Notes under the pieces: model-generated
Told to the model about the DNA's origin: nothing
Databases searched by the model: none
The model's input: the letters and a program-made list of their open reading frames with translations, nothing else
Position numbers and translations under genes: made by a program
Assembly (NCBI RefSeq): GCF_020921035.1
Contig: NC_063150.1
Span: 34,147,826-34,211,825 of the forward strand
Length of the DNA stretch: 64,000 nucleotides
From: Rhodamnia argentea
Lineage: Eukaryota; Streptophyta; Magnoliopsida; Myrtales; Myrtaceae
Direction of reading: 5' to 3'
Part shown: piece after piece, positions 13,021-23,577 of the stretch
Numbering within the stretch: the stretch's first letter is position 1
Layout: each line of letters begins with the position of its first letter

Positions 13021-13443
13021 AGTTTTATTAGGATGGCTGGCTTTAACACAGCACGACAGTTACGTTTGTGAAAAGAAGAGAGCAAATTTTATTGTTAAGT
13101 TTTTCGTCAATGCAAGCTATACAATAGCCTATAAGACACGTCAGCAAAGCGGAATGATGCCATTTCTCTAGAATCAAATTGGCTTCTTTTTGTAGTCTCC
13201 TTAATCAAGGACTCATTTGTTTTAGCCATAGAAAAGATGGTAAAAATTGAGCAGCCCCAGTTCTTTTTGCTCCAAATGCAAAATTGGTGTTCCAAAATGA
13301 TGATTTCGAGCGAATTTATCGGCTTGCACATACGAAAGAATTTAAAGCTAGTTATTTATCATTCGAGTAAAGGGTTGAGCCTTTTTTTTAAAAAAAATTG
13401 TCTGAAATGACGTGATATTCATTAACCTTACCACTGTAAGCTT

Positions 13444-14150
13444 GTTAGAATATTTAAGTGTCAAATCACATTTTCATTTAAGAACTCAAGATTTTAGAAT
13501 AGTTGATAGTAATCTCACAAAAACTCATATGTTGTTAGAGTAGGAGATGTGGAATTAAAATCTTTTAAGACCTTATTTGCCTCCCCAATTATATGTTTTT
13601 TTCGCTTTAGGCTTAAACCAAGTTCAGCCTACATGTGAGGGGAAGTGTTAAAATATCTAAATAATAATTCACGCATTCACCTTAGCTTAAACTTTCAGAA
13701 CAGTAATCGTCTCACGAAGTCTTATAAAGTTCATGTACGCTTTTGGATTTGGCCAAGAAATTGTGATCCCTACTTATATAAATATCCAAATATCAAGGTT
13801 CTGTTTGTTTCGTGCAAAATAAATGAACTCAAAATGATCGCTTGTATCGACTGAAAAATGAATGGACGGAAATTATTTTCATCATCTACAAATATGTTTA
13901 GACATAAATTATTATCAATAATGAAAACATTTGTTATTAACTAATTATTCAAGCGATACAAGCGATCATCTTCAGGGAAATATTTTTCAGATTATATAGC
14001 TTTCGCGAAATAAAGGAAGCCCAAACCCCACCTTCATGTAAAAGCTTAAAGTTTTAGAACAATAGTTGTCTGACAAAATCTTAAAAAGCTCATGCTCGCT
14101 TTTGGATTTGGCCGCGAAATTGTGATCCCTACTTGTATAAAAACCCACAC
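13444..14150. repeat. LTR-like direct repeats, degenerate
   Basis: The block at 13683-13796 (GCTTAAACTTTCAGAACAG ... GCTTTTGGATTTGGCC ... AATTGTGATCCCTACTT) recurs at about 14041-14140 with moderate divergence. Two copies of a TGTTAGAATAT / TGTTAAAATATCTAA start occur at 13444 and 13646. These look like old copia or TRIM LTR remnants. Confidence 0.45.
13793..14018. mobile_element. MITE-like element between the direct repeats
   Basis: The left end is AAGGTTCTGTTTGTTTCGTG and the right end on the opposite strand is CTTTATTTCGCGAAAGC. Further in, both arms contain GATCGCTTGTATCG in inverted orientation. The size and ends resemble hAT-type plant MITEs. A relative lies near 5889-6130. Confidence 0.45.
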
Positions 14151-14485
14151 TAATGAATCTTAACCACGCTAATGTACACAAAAGCAAAATAATAAAAATT
14201 TCAATATTTTGATATGATGATCAAATGGCATCTTAGCTCAAATTTTTATGTGCTAAATTTTACTTTCATCCTCGGTTCAATAAAGACAAATAATTTGTCT
14301 TAATGTTAACAATTTGCAATTTTTTTTATTTGCTCGTAATTAGATCTGTCAAAATGGATCTTAAACCTATTCATTAACTCAAAATTGATATTTTTTTTTT
14401 GTTGAACAAATGGGTCATATATGAGTCACCTTAATTTTTAAAAGAAATGACATTTTCATAAATAGAAGCATAGGGATGATTGTTA

Positions 14486-14947
14486 GGGAAAATTACCAAA
14501 AAAGTCTTAAACCTATTGCAATTGTGCCAATTCAATCCTAATATTTTTTTGGCCAATTCGGACCTAAACCTTTTGCAATTGTGTCAATTCAGTTCATTTA
14601 GGCGGCCGGTCTTGACGCGGCAATTTTTAAAATAATTTTTAATATATTTTTTGAATTGTAATTATTTTTATTTTTTAATAATATTTTTTATTTTTTTAAT
14701 CCTTTTTGGTTTGGGCTGGTGGTTGGCACGAGGCTGCCAGCCAAATCCAAAAAAAGGTAGAAAAATTTTTATTAAAAAATTAGAAAATATTAATATATTA
14801 TTAAATATTTGCCATGTCGGCGCCGGCCGGCTAAATGGATTGAATTGGTATAATTAGAAAAGATTTAGAGCTGAATTGGTAAAAAAAAAATTACAAGTAA
14901 ATTGACACAATTGCAATAGGTTTAGGACTAAACTAATGCAATTTACC
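14486..14947. mobile_element. Inverted-repeat element with good termini
   Basis: The left arm contains TTAAACCTATTGCAATTGTG. The right arm, reverse-complemented, contains CTAAACCTATTGCAATTGTG, which is nearly identical. The ends read GGGAAAATTACC (left) and GGTAAATTGC (right, complemented). The interior is AT-rich with a GC patch (GCCGGCCGGC). No ORF was found. This is the best preserved member of the family here. Confidence 0.65.
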
Positions 14948-17289
14948 AATTTCTGTAACCTTATTTTAATAACTAGTTTTGGGTTTGTCAACTCTCATTT
15001 GAGTTACCTTCTTATTCTTTTATTTATATTGCCGACTTTACTACTGAGTTACCGTCTTTTATTTGTCTTAGTTTAGATTACATTAATAACTCCTTAGAAA
15101 AAAAATAAAATTTAACAAAAACAAGTTTAGCATAAATTTACTCTTACAAGGCATAAGAGGTTGGGATGTCACTCATGAACATGGGCTCTGAAGTTACTGG
15201 GGAATATTGCAGCTGGTTTGGCTCTCTGTACTAGTTGTAAAAATGACCTTAAACCAGTCTTGAAATGGCAGCAAAATTTGAAAAGTTGGCACAGTATCTT
15301 TGCTGTAAAAAATGGAGATACGATACATGCCAAAGGCAATCACAATCTACTGCAACTAATGACAGATGAATTCCTCGGAACTTCTAATACGGCAGAAGGC
15401 AGACTAACAAAAGGTTCACGAGATCAATACAATCAAGATAGAGGCGCTTCCTAGTTGGATTGTCTTTGACCTGCTCTTGCGAAGAAGAAAGAACAATCCA
15501 CGAAATTGCTGAAGTTCTGTTCCAGGGGCATTGCGGCACAAGGAAATATCATGTCAACCCGAACCCAATTTGCAACGACGGCTCGACAAGGAAGAGTACT
15601 AGAAGCGGTTAGGCGTAACATCATTAGCCATGCCAAGCACTGATAGATGAGATTACCCGTACCAGGACATAAGAATGAAAACTGTGGCTTCTTAAGAGCA
15701 TTCATATATAGTTCCAGAGACCATCGTGGATAAAGCGAAAACTGAAAGACCAAAGAAGGAAAATGATACTAGATCAATGCAAGTCTTTCTGCGAAACGGA
15801 AAATTTGATGTAGATCTTTTCCTTTGTAGAGATTGTCATGTTTGCATTGCTAACTGGCCAAGGGATTCTAGAATTTAAGCAACTAACGTGCACAGATTAG
15901 CCATTCTCATGCCTAGAAATTTGCAGGTGTCGCATTGTGTGCCAACCGAAGATCCGTTTAGGATAATATGGCTGTCAGGGCATATTCCGTGCATTGTATG
16001 CCTTCATTTTCTGTATCTCAGCTATGAAGAGCCGGCCGGCCAAAGAGCATGAATCTCCTTGGATGTTTTGCACGATATCAACAGAAAAGTGCAGTAGAAA
16101 GGGTTGGTTTGTGCTTTTCTGCCTTTGTTCGTATTGATCATTGTTGATCTGCAAACAACATTGTATTTGTCTGTTTTTCCTAGCTCAAGCTAGGAATCGG
16201 AGATAGTCCAATGGGGTTTCGATTCCTTCTGTACGTCAGGAAGTCGGGGAAGTGCTCGAAACTCTCAACTCCAGCTAGTTAAACAAAAATGGGAGGACTA
16301 GCACTTGTCGACATATAAGACTAAGTAAAGAAATAAAACCACGCAGTCTGTGTACCTGAGATTAAAGAAAAAAGAACTGGAGACTCAGCGTAATCTGAGA
16401 ATGGACCCTTGATTAATCGGGTGATCCAGTTCTTGACCGGTTCTCATGTTCAGATGAGTTACCACTTTGTTCAAACTAATAAGTTTTCATCTGATGAGTG
16501 CAGTGCAATTTAAGTTGGAAACTCTAATTTGGTTGAGATAGAAACAACTCGTAGCTCTAATCATTTGATTTCATGCAACTTCTTGGCTTAACCAGAAACC
16601 AGTACCGGAGATTGGGTAGCTCTGACTATGTTGATGCACCTACAGGGACATCGTTGATGCAACTTCCTCGAAATTAAGCAATAAGTAGGCACGTTAGCAC
16701 CTGAAGAACTGGTCAAATCTATTCTCCAGTGGCAGGTATTCAAGGGAAGCACCTGGACAATAGTAACAATCCACAGAAAGTGCATCAAATGAATGGAATG
16801 GAGAAACATATTGCAGATCTTTTCACAAACTGGGGGAAAAAAATCGATGAAAGGAAGACAGCCAAAGAAATGCAGACATGATTGGCAAAACTTTATGGTT
16901 CATGAAAAAAAATTTACAGGAAAATTTCGTTCTTTTTGCGAAAAGAAAAACACAATAATATAACATAAGCCGCTGCAGAACATGAGGAAGTCATTGTCCA
17001 CCGAAAAAGACAGCCGTGTTCCGACAACACGAGTAAGCCAGAGTAAGACAAAGCTTTGAGTTGAGGGAGATTAAATTAAACCCCAAAATGCTTGGGATTC
17101 CATGCGGGAAAACGTTCTCTCCTATTGATCAATGCTGCCTTGCTCTATGCCTCCATCTAGCAGGACATTCCATTGTTTTTTTCGTGCTTCTACCTAGCTA
17201 ACATTAATTTTTAATTGTACGACAACGTTGGAAACACGTTCATTCCTATGTATCATAATTAACAAGGAAACTTTGGAAAAATAAGAATA

Positions 17290-17297
17290 ATATATAA
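17290..17297 (+). promoter_or_regulatory. TATA box of the GRAS gene
   Basis: AATATATAAC lies about 75 bp before the ATG at 17368, a normal spacing for a plant core promoter. Confidence 0.5.
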
Positions 17298-17367
17298 CAA
17301 ACCTGGACCACCATTGAATCTTTGTCTAGCTTCCTCACACACAGTTTGTGTAGAGTTTGGTGAAATT

Positions 17368-18906
17368 ATGGGTCCAGGCTACTTGCAACCCGAACTCTAT
17401 GGTGAAGATCATAATGATGAATCCCAGGTCCTCGACCTGAACCATTCGACGCTGGAGCGTTACTCAGATTCATCCACAGCCCACCTAGAGAGCATCCACG
17501 ACTCTGCATTGCAGACCTTCTCGGATGAGACAAGAGATTGCAAGAGGTTGAAGGTAGAACCGTCCGTTGGAGAATCCATAGAGAGTCATGAAATTGGGTA
17601 TCATGGTTGCGGAGGTATGAGGACTAATAGCTTTAACAGCTTGCCTAAGCTTCAGTTCAGGGATCATATATGGGCATACAGCCAGAGGTACTTGGCGGTT
17701 GAGGCCATGGCAGAAGCAGCAGCAGCCATCATGCGAGGTGACCAAAGTGAGACGGGGGAGGAGGTAAATGGAGACGCGATGAAACTGGTCCAGCAACTCA
17801 TTGCTTGTGCGGAGGCTGTGGCTTGTCGCGACAAGCCACACGCCTCTGCATTGCTTTCGGAGCTCAGTTCTAAATCTCTGGTGTTCGGAACGTCATTTCA
17901 GCGAGTTGCATCTTGCTTTGTGCAAGGCCTTGCTGACCGCCTGGCATTGGTTCAACCACTAGGGGCCGTTGGAGTTGTTGGCCAAAGCGCAAGGGAGATG
18001 GTGATGACGAACGAGAGAGAAGAGGCTCTTTGCCTCGTCTATGAGATTTGCCCATATATCCAATTCAGTCACTTCATTGCGAATGAATCGATCTTGGAAG
18101 CCTTTGAGGGAGAGAGTTCAATACATGTGGTGGACCTAGGCATGACCCAAGGCCTGCCTCACGGCCACCAGTGGCGCAACCTAATAAGCAGCCTAGCGAA
18201 ACGGCCAGGCTCATCATCTTGCCACCTCAAGATTACTGGTGTTGGGAATTGCAAAGAGGGCCTCCAAATGATTGGGGACGAGCTAAAACACTACGCAAAA
18301 GGCTTGGGAGTGAATTTCGAGTTTTTTATGGTCCAAAGCAACTTGGAAAACCTCCAAGCAGGGGACTTCAGTCTCCTAGAAGGCGAAGTCCTAGTAATAA
18401 ACAGCATCCTCCAACTGCACTGTGTGGTGAAAGAAAGCCAAGGAGCGCTGAACTCTGTCCTGCAAATTCTGCACAAGCTTTCGCCGAAGCTCCTGGTCCT
18501 AGTTGAGCAAGACTCAAGCCACAACGGGCCATTCTTCCTAGGGAGGTTCATGGAGGCGCTGCATTATTACTCTGCCATCTTCGATGCCTTAGACGCCATG
18601 CTTCCCAAGTACGACACCAGGAGGGCCAAAATGGAGCAGTTCTTCTTCGCTGAAGAAATCAAGAACATCGTGAGCTGCGAGGGGCCCGCGAGGGTCGAGA
18701 GGCACGAGAGGATCGACCAATGGTGCAGGAGGATGAGCCGAGCCGGGTTCCAGTCTGTGCCCATCAAAATGCTAACGCAGGCCAAGCAATGGCTTGCAAA
18801 GTTCAAGGTCTGCGAAGGTTACACTATAGTGGAAGAGAAGGAGTGCTTGGTTCTTGGTTGGAACGCAAAGCCCATCATTGCAGCTTCCTGTTGGAAATGC
18901 TCCTAA
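17368..18906 (+). CDS. GRAS-family transcriptional regulator (RAD1/RGL1-like)
   Basis: Intronless, 512 residues from the ATG that gives MGPGYLQPEL. The upstream open frame has only non-ATG codons. GRAS proteins are nuclear plant regulators. Here the GRAS domain spans about 138-510: LHR I (KLVQQLIACAEAVA), a VHIID variant IHVVDLGMTQG at about 252 followed by LPHGHQW, LHR II, a PFYRE-like region with KMEQFFFAEEIKNIV, and a SAW end (LVLGWNAKPIIAASCW). The N-terminal 137 residues are acidic and low in structure, with no DELLA or TVHYNP motif, so it is not a DELLA proper despite such names in databases. The VVDLGMT-GLPHGHQW signature reminds me of RAD1, a GRAS protein needed for arbuscule development. 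That subfamily call is from memory and moderate. The frame is intact. Confidence 0.9.
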   Translation: MGPGYLQPELYGEDHNDESQVLDLNHSTLERYSDSSTAHLESIHDSALQTFSDETRDCKRLKVEPSVGESIESHEIGYHGCGGMRTNSFNSLPKLQFRDHIWAYSQRYLAVEAMAEAAAAIMRGDQSETGEEVNGDAMKLVQQLIACAEAVACRDKPHASALLSELSSKSLVFGTSFQRVASCFVQGLADRLALVQPLGAVGVVGQSAREMVMTNEREEALCLVYEICPYIQFSHFIANESILEAFEGESSIHVVDLGMTQGLPHGHQWRNLISSLAKRPGSSSCHLKITGVGNCKEGLQMIGDELKHYAKGLGVNFEFFMVQSNLENLQAGDFSLLEGEVLVINSILQLHCVVKESQGALNSVLQILHKLSPKLLVLVEQDSSHNGPFFLGRFMEALHYYSAIFDALDAMLPKYDTRRAKMEQFFFAEEIKNIVSCEGPARVERHERIDQWCRRMSRAGFQSVPIKMLTQAKQWLAKFKVCEGYTIVEEKECLVLGWNAKPIIAASCWKCS

Positions 18907-19293
18907 AGCCTAAGTGTTGCTTTAACTGGTTGACTTCACAACTTATTAAGCAATATATTTGATTTGTACAACAAGTTCATGTACTATTCTTGATAGTATT
19001 TGTAGCAATATGGGAGCATAAGCAAAACCAAAAACATGGCCCTATCCAGAATAAGCTGATTACTCAATCAGTTTCTACACTGATGAGCAAATATTTGACT
19101 CTGTATTGAAATCTGCTCTTGCACATGAGATGATGAGTCTCCTGATGTAATGATTTTAATCCATTTCTTGTTGTGTTGCTTTTATCATAGATGAAAAAAA
19201 TCAGAGGTGGAATTGAGCTAAGCTTCGGCAATTAAAAGACATTGAATTTCTTGTCATGAGTCAACAATTTAAAAAGGTTTTGTTTTTCCTCTG
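18907..19293. other. GRAS 3' flank
   Basis: AT-rich sequence, probably containing the 3' UTR of the GRAS gene, up to the retrotransposon target site. No other feature was seen. Confidence 0.5.
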
Positions 19294-19298
19294 CTTGG
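19294..19298 (-). repeat. Target-site duplication (copy 1)
   Basis: CTTGG directly before the TG of the LTR. The same five bases follow the other LTR at 34867-34871, marking the insertion site. Confidence 0.9.
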
Positions 19299-20244
19299 TG
19301 TTGCGCGTTAAAATCCTTCGACAAAGTTTTGCTGGTTATGGGTTCTAGGCCCGGACCGACTATGGCCCAAAGAAGGTTGCTTGCGCGAGAATCTTTTATC
19401 GAACTTAATCCGTTCGTTTTCCAAAAAGGAGTTCTGGGTCGGTTTTGGACAGAGAGTGTCAAATGCAATAGATTTACACAGAAGGGCGCGTTACAAACGG
19501 GCTTTCGACAACTTCGACGGCCCAATGCGCAATAGTGACAGTATGTTGACAGACTTCGACGTGACCCTGGAATTGAATCGACAGGATCGTAGGACACAAT
19601 GCTGGAATTCAATCGACAAGACTGGACAGGGAATTATAGGACACAATACTGGAATTGAATCGACGGTATTGGACGGGATGGGTGAAGGGTGCAACACCGG
19701 AATTTAATCGACGGTATTGAACCTAACGAGCAGACTCGGAATCTAATCGACGACACCTAACTCTGGATATGATACTCGCCGGAATTGAATCGACGACGGG
19801 AATCTCAAAGCTACAGCTAGGCTAGGCTAAAGGCTAAAGATTAAGAGCTAAGAGCTAGTTTGATAATGCAGGTGTTTTGGATTTGTTGTGTGTCCGTATC
19901 TTTGCTATTGCGATGTATTTATAGGCAAGCTCTTTAGTAACCGCCGAGCGGTTTCTTCCCTTTGGCCCCACGCTTTGCTTTTTTCCATAAGCCACGTGGA
20001 ATGACGGTTTCCTAGTCTTCGCGCATTTTCTTTTACCTCGTGGGGATTACCGCCAACCGCTTTGATCGTGGCCTCCCTCCGCGCGCTTTTCTTGTTCTAG
20101 AAGGAAGTGGCGCCAGAATTTATCCCGACACGTGGCACCTTTCTGATTGAAACGTTCCTTGCTTCAGTGTTTCTTCCCGTAGCTGATTATCGCTTCCTCA
20201 CGTGCTTGTCACGAGTCTCTCTTGGTTTATTTTGAGTGTCAACA
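19299..20244 (-). repeat. 3' LTR
   Basis: 946 bp, with TGTTGCGCGTT at one edge and GTGTCAACA at the other. It aligns end to end with 33920-34866. It contains six spaced copies of a GGAATTNAATCGAC motif (19569, 19604, 19651, 19699, 19738, 19781) and a TATA box on the minus strand near 19912-19922. Confidence 0.95.
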
Positions 20245-20258
20245 TATGCCCCCTTAAA
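20245..20258 (-). promoter_or_regulatory. Polypurine tract
   Basis: On the minus strand the bases just before the 3' LTR read CTTTTAAGGGGGCATA. The purine run AAGGGGG fits a plus-strand priming site and confirms the minus orientation of the element. Confidence 0.75.
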
Positions 20259-20512
20259 AGATGTAAATCGAAGATTTACCTCTTTTAAAATATCTTCCTC
20301 CGGTTTGGTGATCTCCAGTTTGTACAAATGATGATTAAGCTCTCCTTTTGATCTCTTTTCCCGAAACGCAACCTTTTCGACTTCGTACCGTCCACTGGCC
20401 CTTTTTCACCTTGCCTTTTAAGGATCTTAAAAAAGCTCCCAATTGTCGTCTTTCTTCATCAGCAGTTTTCCCTTAAACCCTAAACCCTTTTCTCCGAGCA
20501 TTCCAAGCTTTC

Positions 20513-23332
20513 ATGGCGACCGAAACTCCCGAGTTCCTTCCTCACCAACTCATCGCCCGCTTCGATGGGATCATTAATAGTGATGACGCTGATCATTGTT
20601 TTCTCAAGTTGTTGAACTCTCGACGAGAGCACGCCGGTCTCATTCTCGGGCCTAGTCTCCATGATCACCACCATATTACACCATCTCTTCGGTCTTGCTT
20701 TCCAATGCGAGCTGATGAGCAGCTTCCCATTCAAGCTTCTTCGCTAAAGGACATTTGGTCCATGCCGGCTCAGCGATTTAGGAGTTTTCCGTCATTTGAT
20801 GACATGGCTTATACTTGGTTCCAAAGGCTTCAAGAGGATACTCCAACAGTTGGCCTCTGGGAAACAGCGCAAATCGGGACAGCACTTGAGGTCGGCATGT
20901 TGTCTCATGATTTGAATAGAGGTCTGCTAGGGTCCGTTACAAGCTTTTGGTCCTACTCCACTAATTGCTTCTTCTTCCCTTGGGGTCCTATGTCCGTAAC
21001 CCTTCTAGATACTTTCGCCATAGCTGGTCTCTCTCCTTATGGGGCCTCGGTCAAGAATCTAGGAAAAACTAAGGATTGCCCCATTTCTGACGATTCTCTT
21101 GCTTATGGGAAGTTCATCGATGCCCATAGTAAAACGTTTGGGGATGTTTCCCTCGAGGAACGAACAGCCTTCCTTCTTTTCTGGCTGTCGAAATATCTAT
21201 TCTTTAGCCCAACACTCAAAGTGTCCAAGGACTATTACGATCTCGCCCTTCTTCTAGCAAAAGGGAATCTAGTTGCCCTTGGCCCTCTTGCTCTTGCATC
21301 TCTGTATATGAGCGTTTCTTATGCCGCTCGGCTAATGTCGAATTCGAAGAGGATGGTGTATTGTCGGGGCCGCTCTGGATTCTTCAATCTTGGATTGCAT
21401 TTTACTTCCCTTTCATGTTTGAGAGCGTCCCTTCCTTCAATCCCAACATGGTTCCCTTGAAGCTTGGCATACGACTACTCCAAGTTGTTCCCTTGAAAGT
21501 CCCCGGTGATGTTCGACCTTTTCGGTTCTTTCTTCGACAACTTCTATCTCTCGAGGCTGATCGAATAGATTTCTTTCCTTACCGTTCGGGTGAATTCGAT
21601 TTTTGTTTTAACTCTCGAACCTTAAAACGGTTCAACCACCGTGATTTTTGGACCTTTGTCCTCTTTCCTCGGGACCTTCCAATCGGGCTATGTCTCAAGG
21701 GAAGGTTCTATCCTGGTTTTGAACCATATTCCCCCCAATACTGCGCTAGGCGGTTTGGCCTTCGACAAAACGTACCCATGCCCATCCCTTATCTCATGGA
21801 TTTCCCATCGATGGACAAGAAGATCTATAACATCAAGATTGATGGGCCGTTCACCTCTTGTGCCGAAATTACCACCATGATGCATCGGCGGTTTTCAGGG
21901 GATATCCCAACAATACTTCGCTCCAGCCCTGGCGTGACTTCCGAGTTTACGACCTGGTGGACGTCCTTTGCCTTCGAAAGCCCTTTCGAAGATGCCATCT
22001 CATCCATCCTCCGAGAGCGATCGGATACAACCCTTCGGTCCCGCTTTGAAGAAAACTGGGAAAAAGGGTGCCACCAGAGCCCTTTCGATTGGTGGTCGCA
22101 AACGTCCGACGATTGTTTCAGGTGGGTCTTTTTCTCCCCTGGTCTTCGTAGTATTGCTGGCCCGAGGTGATTTTACTTTATTTTCGCCGTTAGGTGATGA
22201 TTCCGACGACGGAGCTGATGAGGAGACGCTCACTTCTCTTAAACGGCGAAAGATGATAGCGAAGAAGAGCAAATCTCCGGTGGAATCTCCGATAGTCCCT
22301 CGGCCTGTCGAAGCGTCTTCAACTGTTTGTCCTGGAGATCCTTTGGTAGATCTTGATCCACCCGCTGGGGTGTCTAGCAATATTGCCAATGCTGAGGATC
22401 TGTTTGCACCCGCGGCTCCTTCGCCTACTGAGCCTCAAGGGGAACCTATTTCGATGACCCTTGCTATTGTCCCGACCCCGATAGTCGAAGCTTCTTTGAT
22501 AGCTGAAAGTTCCTCAACACCCGAAGATCCTTCACCCGCGAATATTATCTGGGATCTTCCTGCTGCTTCTCTTCTTACGTCGCCCATCGAAGACGTTCAA
22601 GCTCATCCAGGTGGCTCTTCTCGTTCTTCGGATCACCCGAGTATGCCCGAATCAAGCAGCTCACACGACTCGGAGATTTTCAGCAAACCGGGAATCATGT
22701 TATCTTGCTCCCTCGACCTTGTTCATTCGGGGGTAGCCTCTTTTGTTGACAACCCATCGAATATTCGAAACATCCAATCCGTGATGGAGTGGTCGGTCAA
22801 AGAGGAAATCGGCGCGAAGCTTCCCGAAGGCTTAGTCCGCCGGCTGAAAGCATTCTTGGAGCACTTTCCTACTCCCTTCATGCATTTTCGACGGTGTTGG
22901 GACAAGGTGCTTGCTCTGTCGAACTTTCCCGATCGCCTCTTTTCTCCCGGTTCCGAGACCCAAGAGGCGAGGCAACTTGTAACTCAAGGAGAACAGTCCC
23001 TTCAATCCCCCGTCGACGAGCTTGCTGCTTTAGATAAGAAGGAGGCTACCCTGGAGCAACAAAGGCTGGTGATAGAGAGAGAACTAGAGGAGACTCGAAG
23101 TCAGCGATCGACAGTACTCTCTCGTCGATCCTCTATAGAAGATCAACCGAAAACGCTCGCGGCTTCGTTAGAAGAGAGGAAACGAGCCGATTGCGCTCGG
23201 GTTATGCAGGCAGAAGTAGACCGACGTCATACTAGGAATATGTACATAGATAAAAATAAGAAGTTTGAACGTTTACTCTGTGAACCGCTTGAGGGAATCA
23301 AGGCGGCTTTGTATCCCGATTTTCGTCAATAA
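20513..23332 (+). pseudogene. Antisense PMD-domain ORF A (frames broken)
   Basis: Starts at ATG 20513 (MATETPEFLPHQL). The first part (to about 21355) and second part (about 21361-22120) are in different frames, and the third part (to the stop at 23332) returns to the first frame. The product resembles the plant mobile domain / aminotransferase-like family of MAIN and MAIL1: GLLGSVTSFWSYSTNCFFFP, TLLDTFAIAGLSP, ERTAFLLFWLSKYLF, SGPLWILQSWIAFYFPFMFE, YSPQYCARRFGLRQ. The last 380 residues are Ser/Pro/Glu-rich and end in a predicted coiled coil (LDKKEATLEQQRLVIERELE). The change near 22122-22193 could be a GT-AG intron, but the reading phase I tried does not fit. It lies opposite to gag-pol, next to the 3' LTR. 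Confidence 0.75.
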
Positions 23333-23444
23333 AATTTCCCCTTCTTTCTCCTTATTTTCCGTATTGCATTCTGCCACGATCCATGTAATTGCCCACGTCC
23401 GAGTAATCGCCATCACAACCCCGAGTCGGTTACTTCAAAATCCC

Positions 23445-23453
23445 TTATAAATA
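23445..23453 (+). promoter_or_regulatory. TATA box ahead of PMD ORF B
   Basis: CCTTATAAATAATG, about 130 bp before the ATG at 23578 and after the stop of ORF A, on the same strand. It suggests separate transcription of ORF B. Confidence 0.45.
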
Positions 23454-23577
23454 ATGATTGCCTCCAAATGAACTCTGCTATCAAGTTCACATGAGTACTG
23501 CGCAGTGACTTCCACGCTTGTCGCGCTTCGACGCCTTCTCTCACAATGAGGCCAAAAGGGAACTTTCCTTATCCTTC

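Larger units (their letters stand above)
10990..17289. other. Intergenic, repeat-rich
   Basis: Holds the inverted-repeat elements at 12511-13020 and 14486-14947, LTR-like fragments with an embedded MITE at 13444-14150, and no recognisable gene. At about 15160-16950 the base composition is more balanced, but the short open frames on both strands (for example 15753-15451 minus) have no family features. This may include the upstream region of the GRAS gene. Confidence 0.5.

Noticed and set aside
22122..22193. Possible GT-AG intron in PMD ORF A
   Set aside because: Borders look plausible, but the phase I tested does not restore the downstream frame. A frameshift is equally likely.
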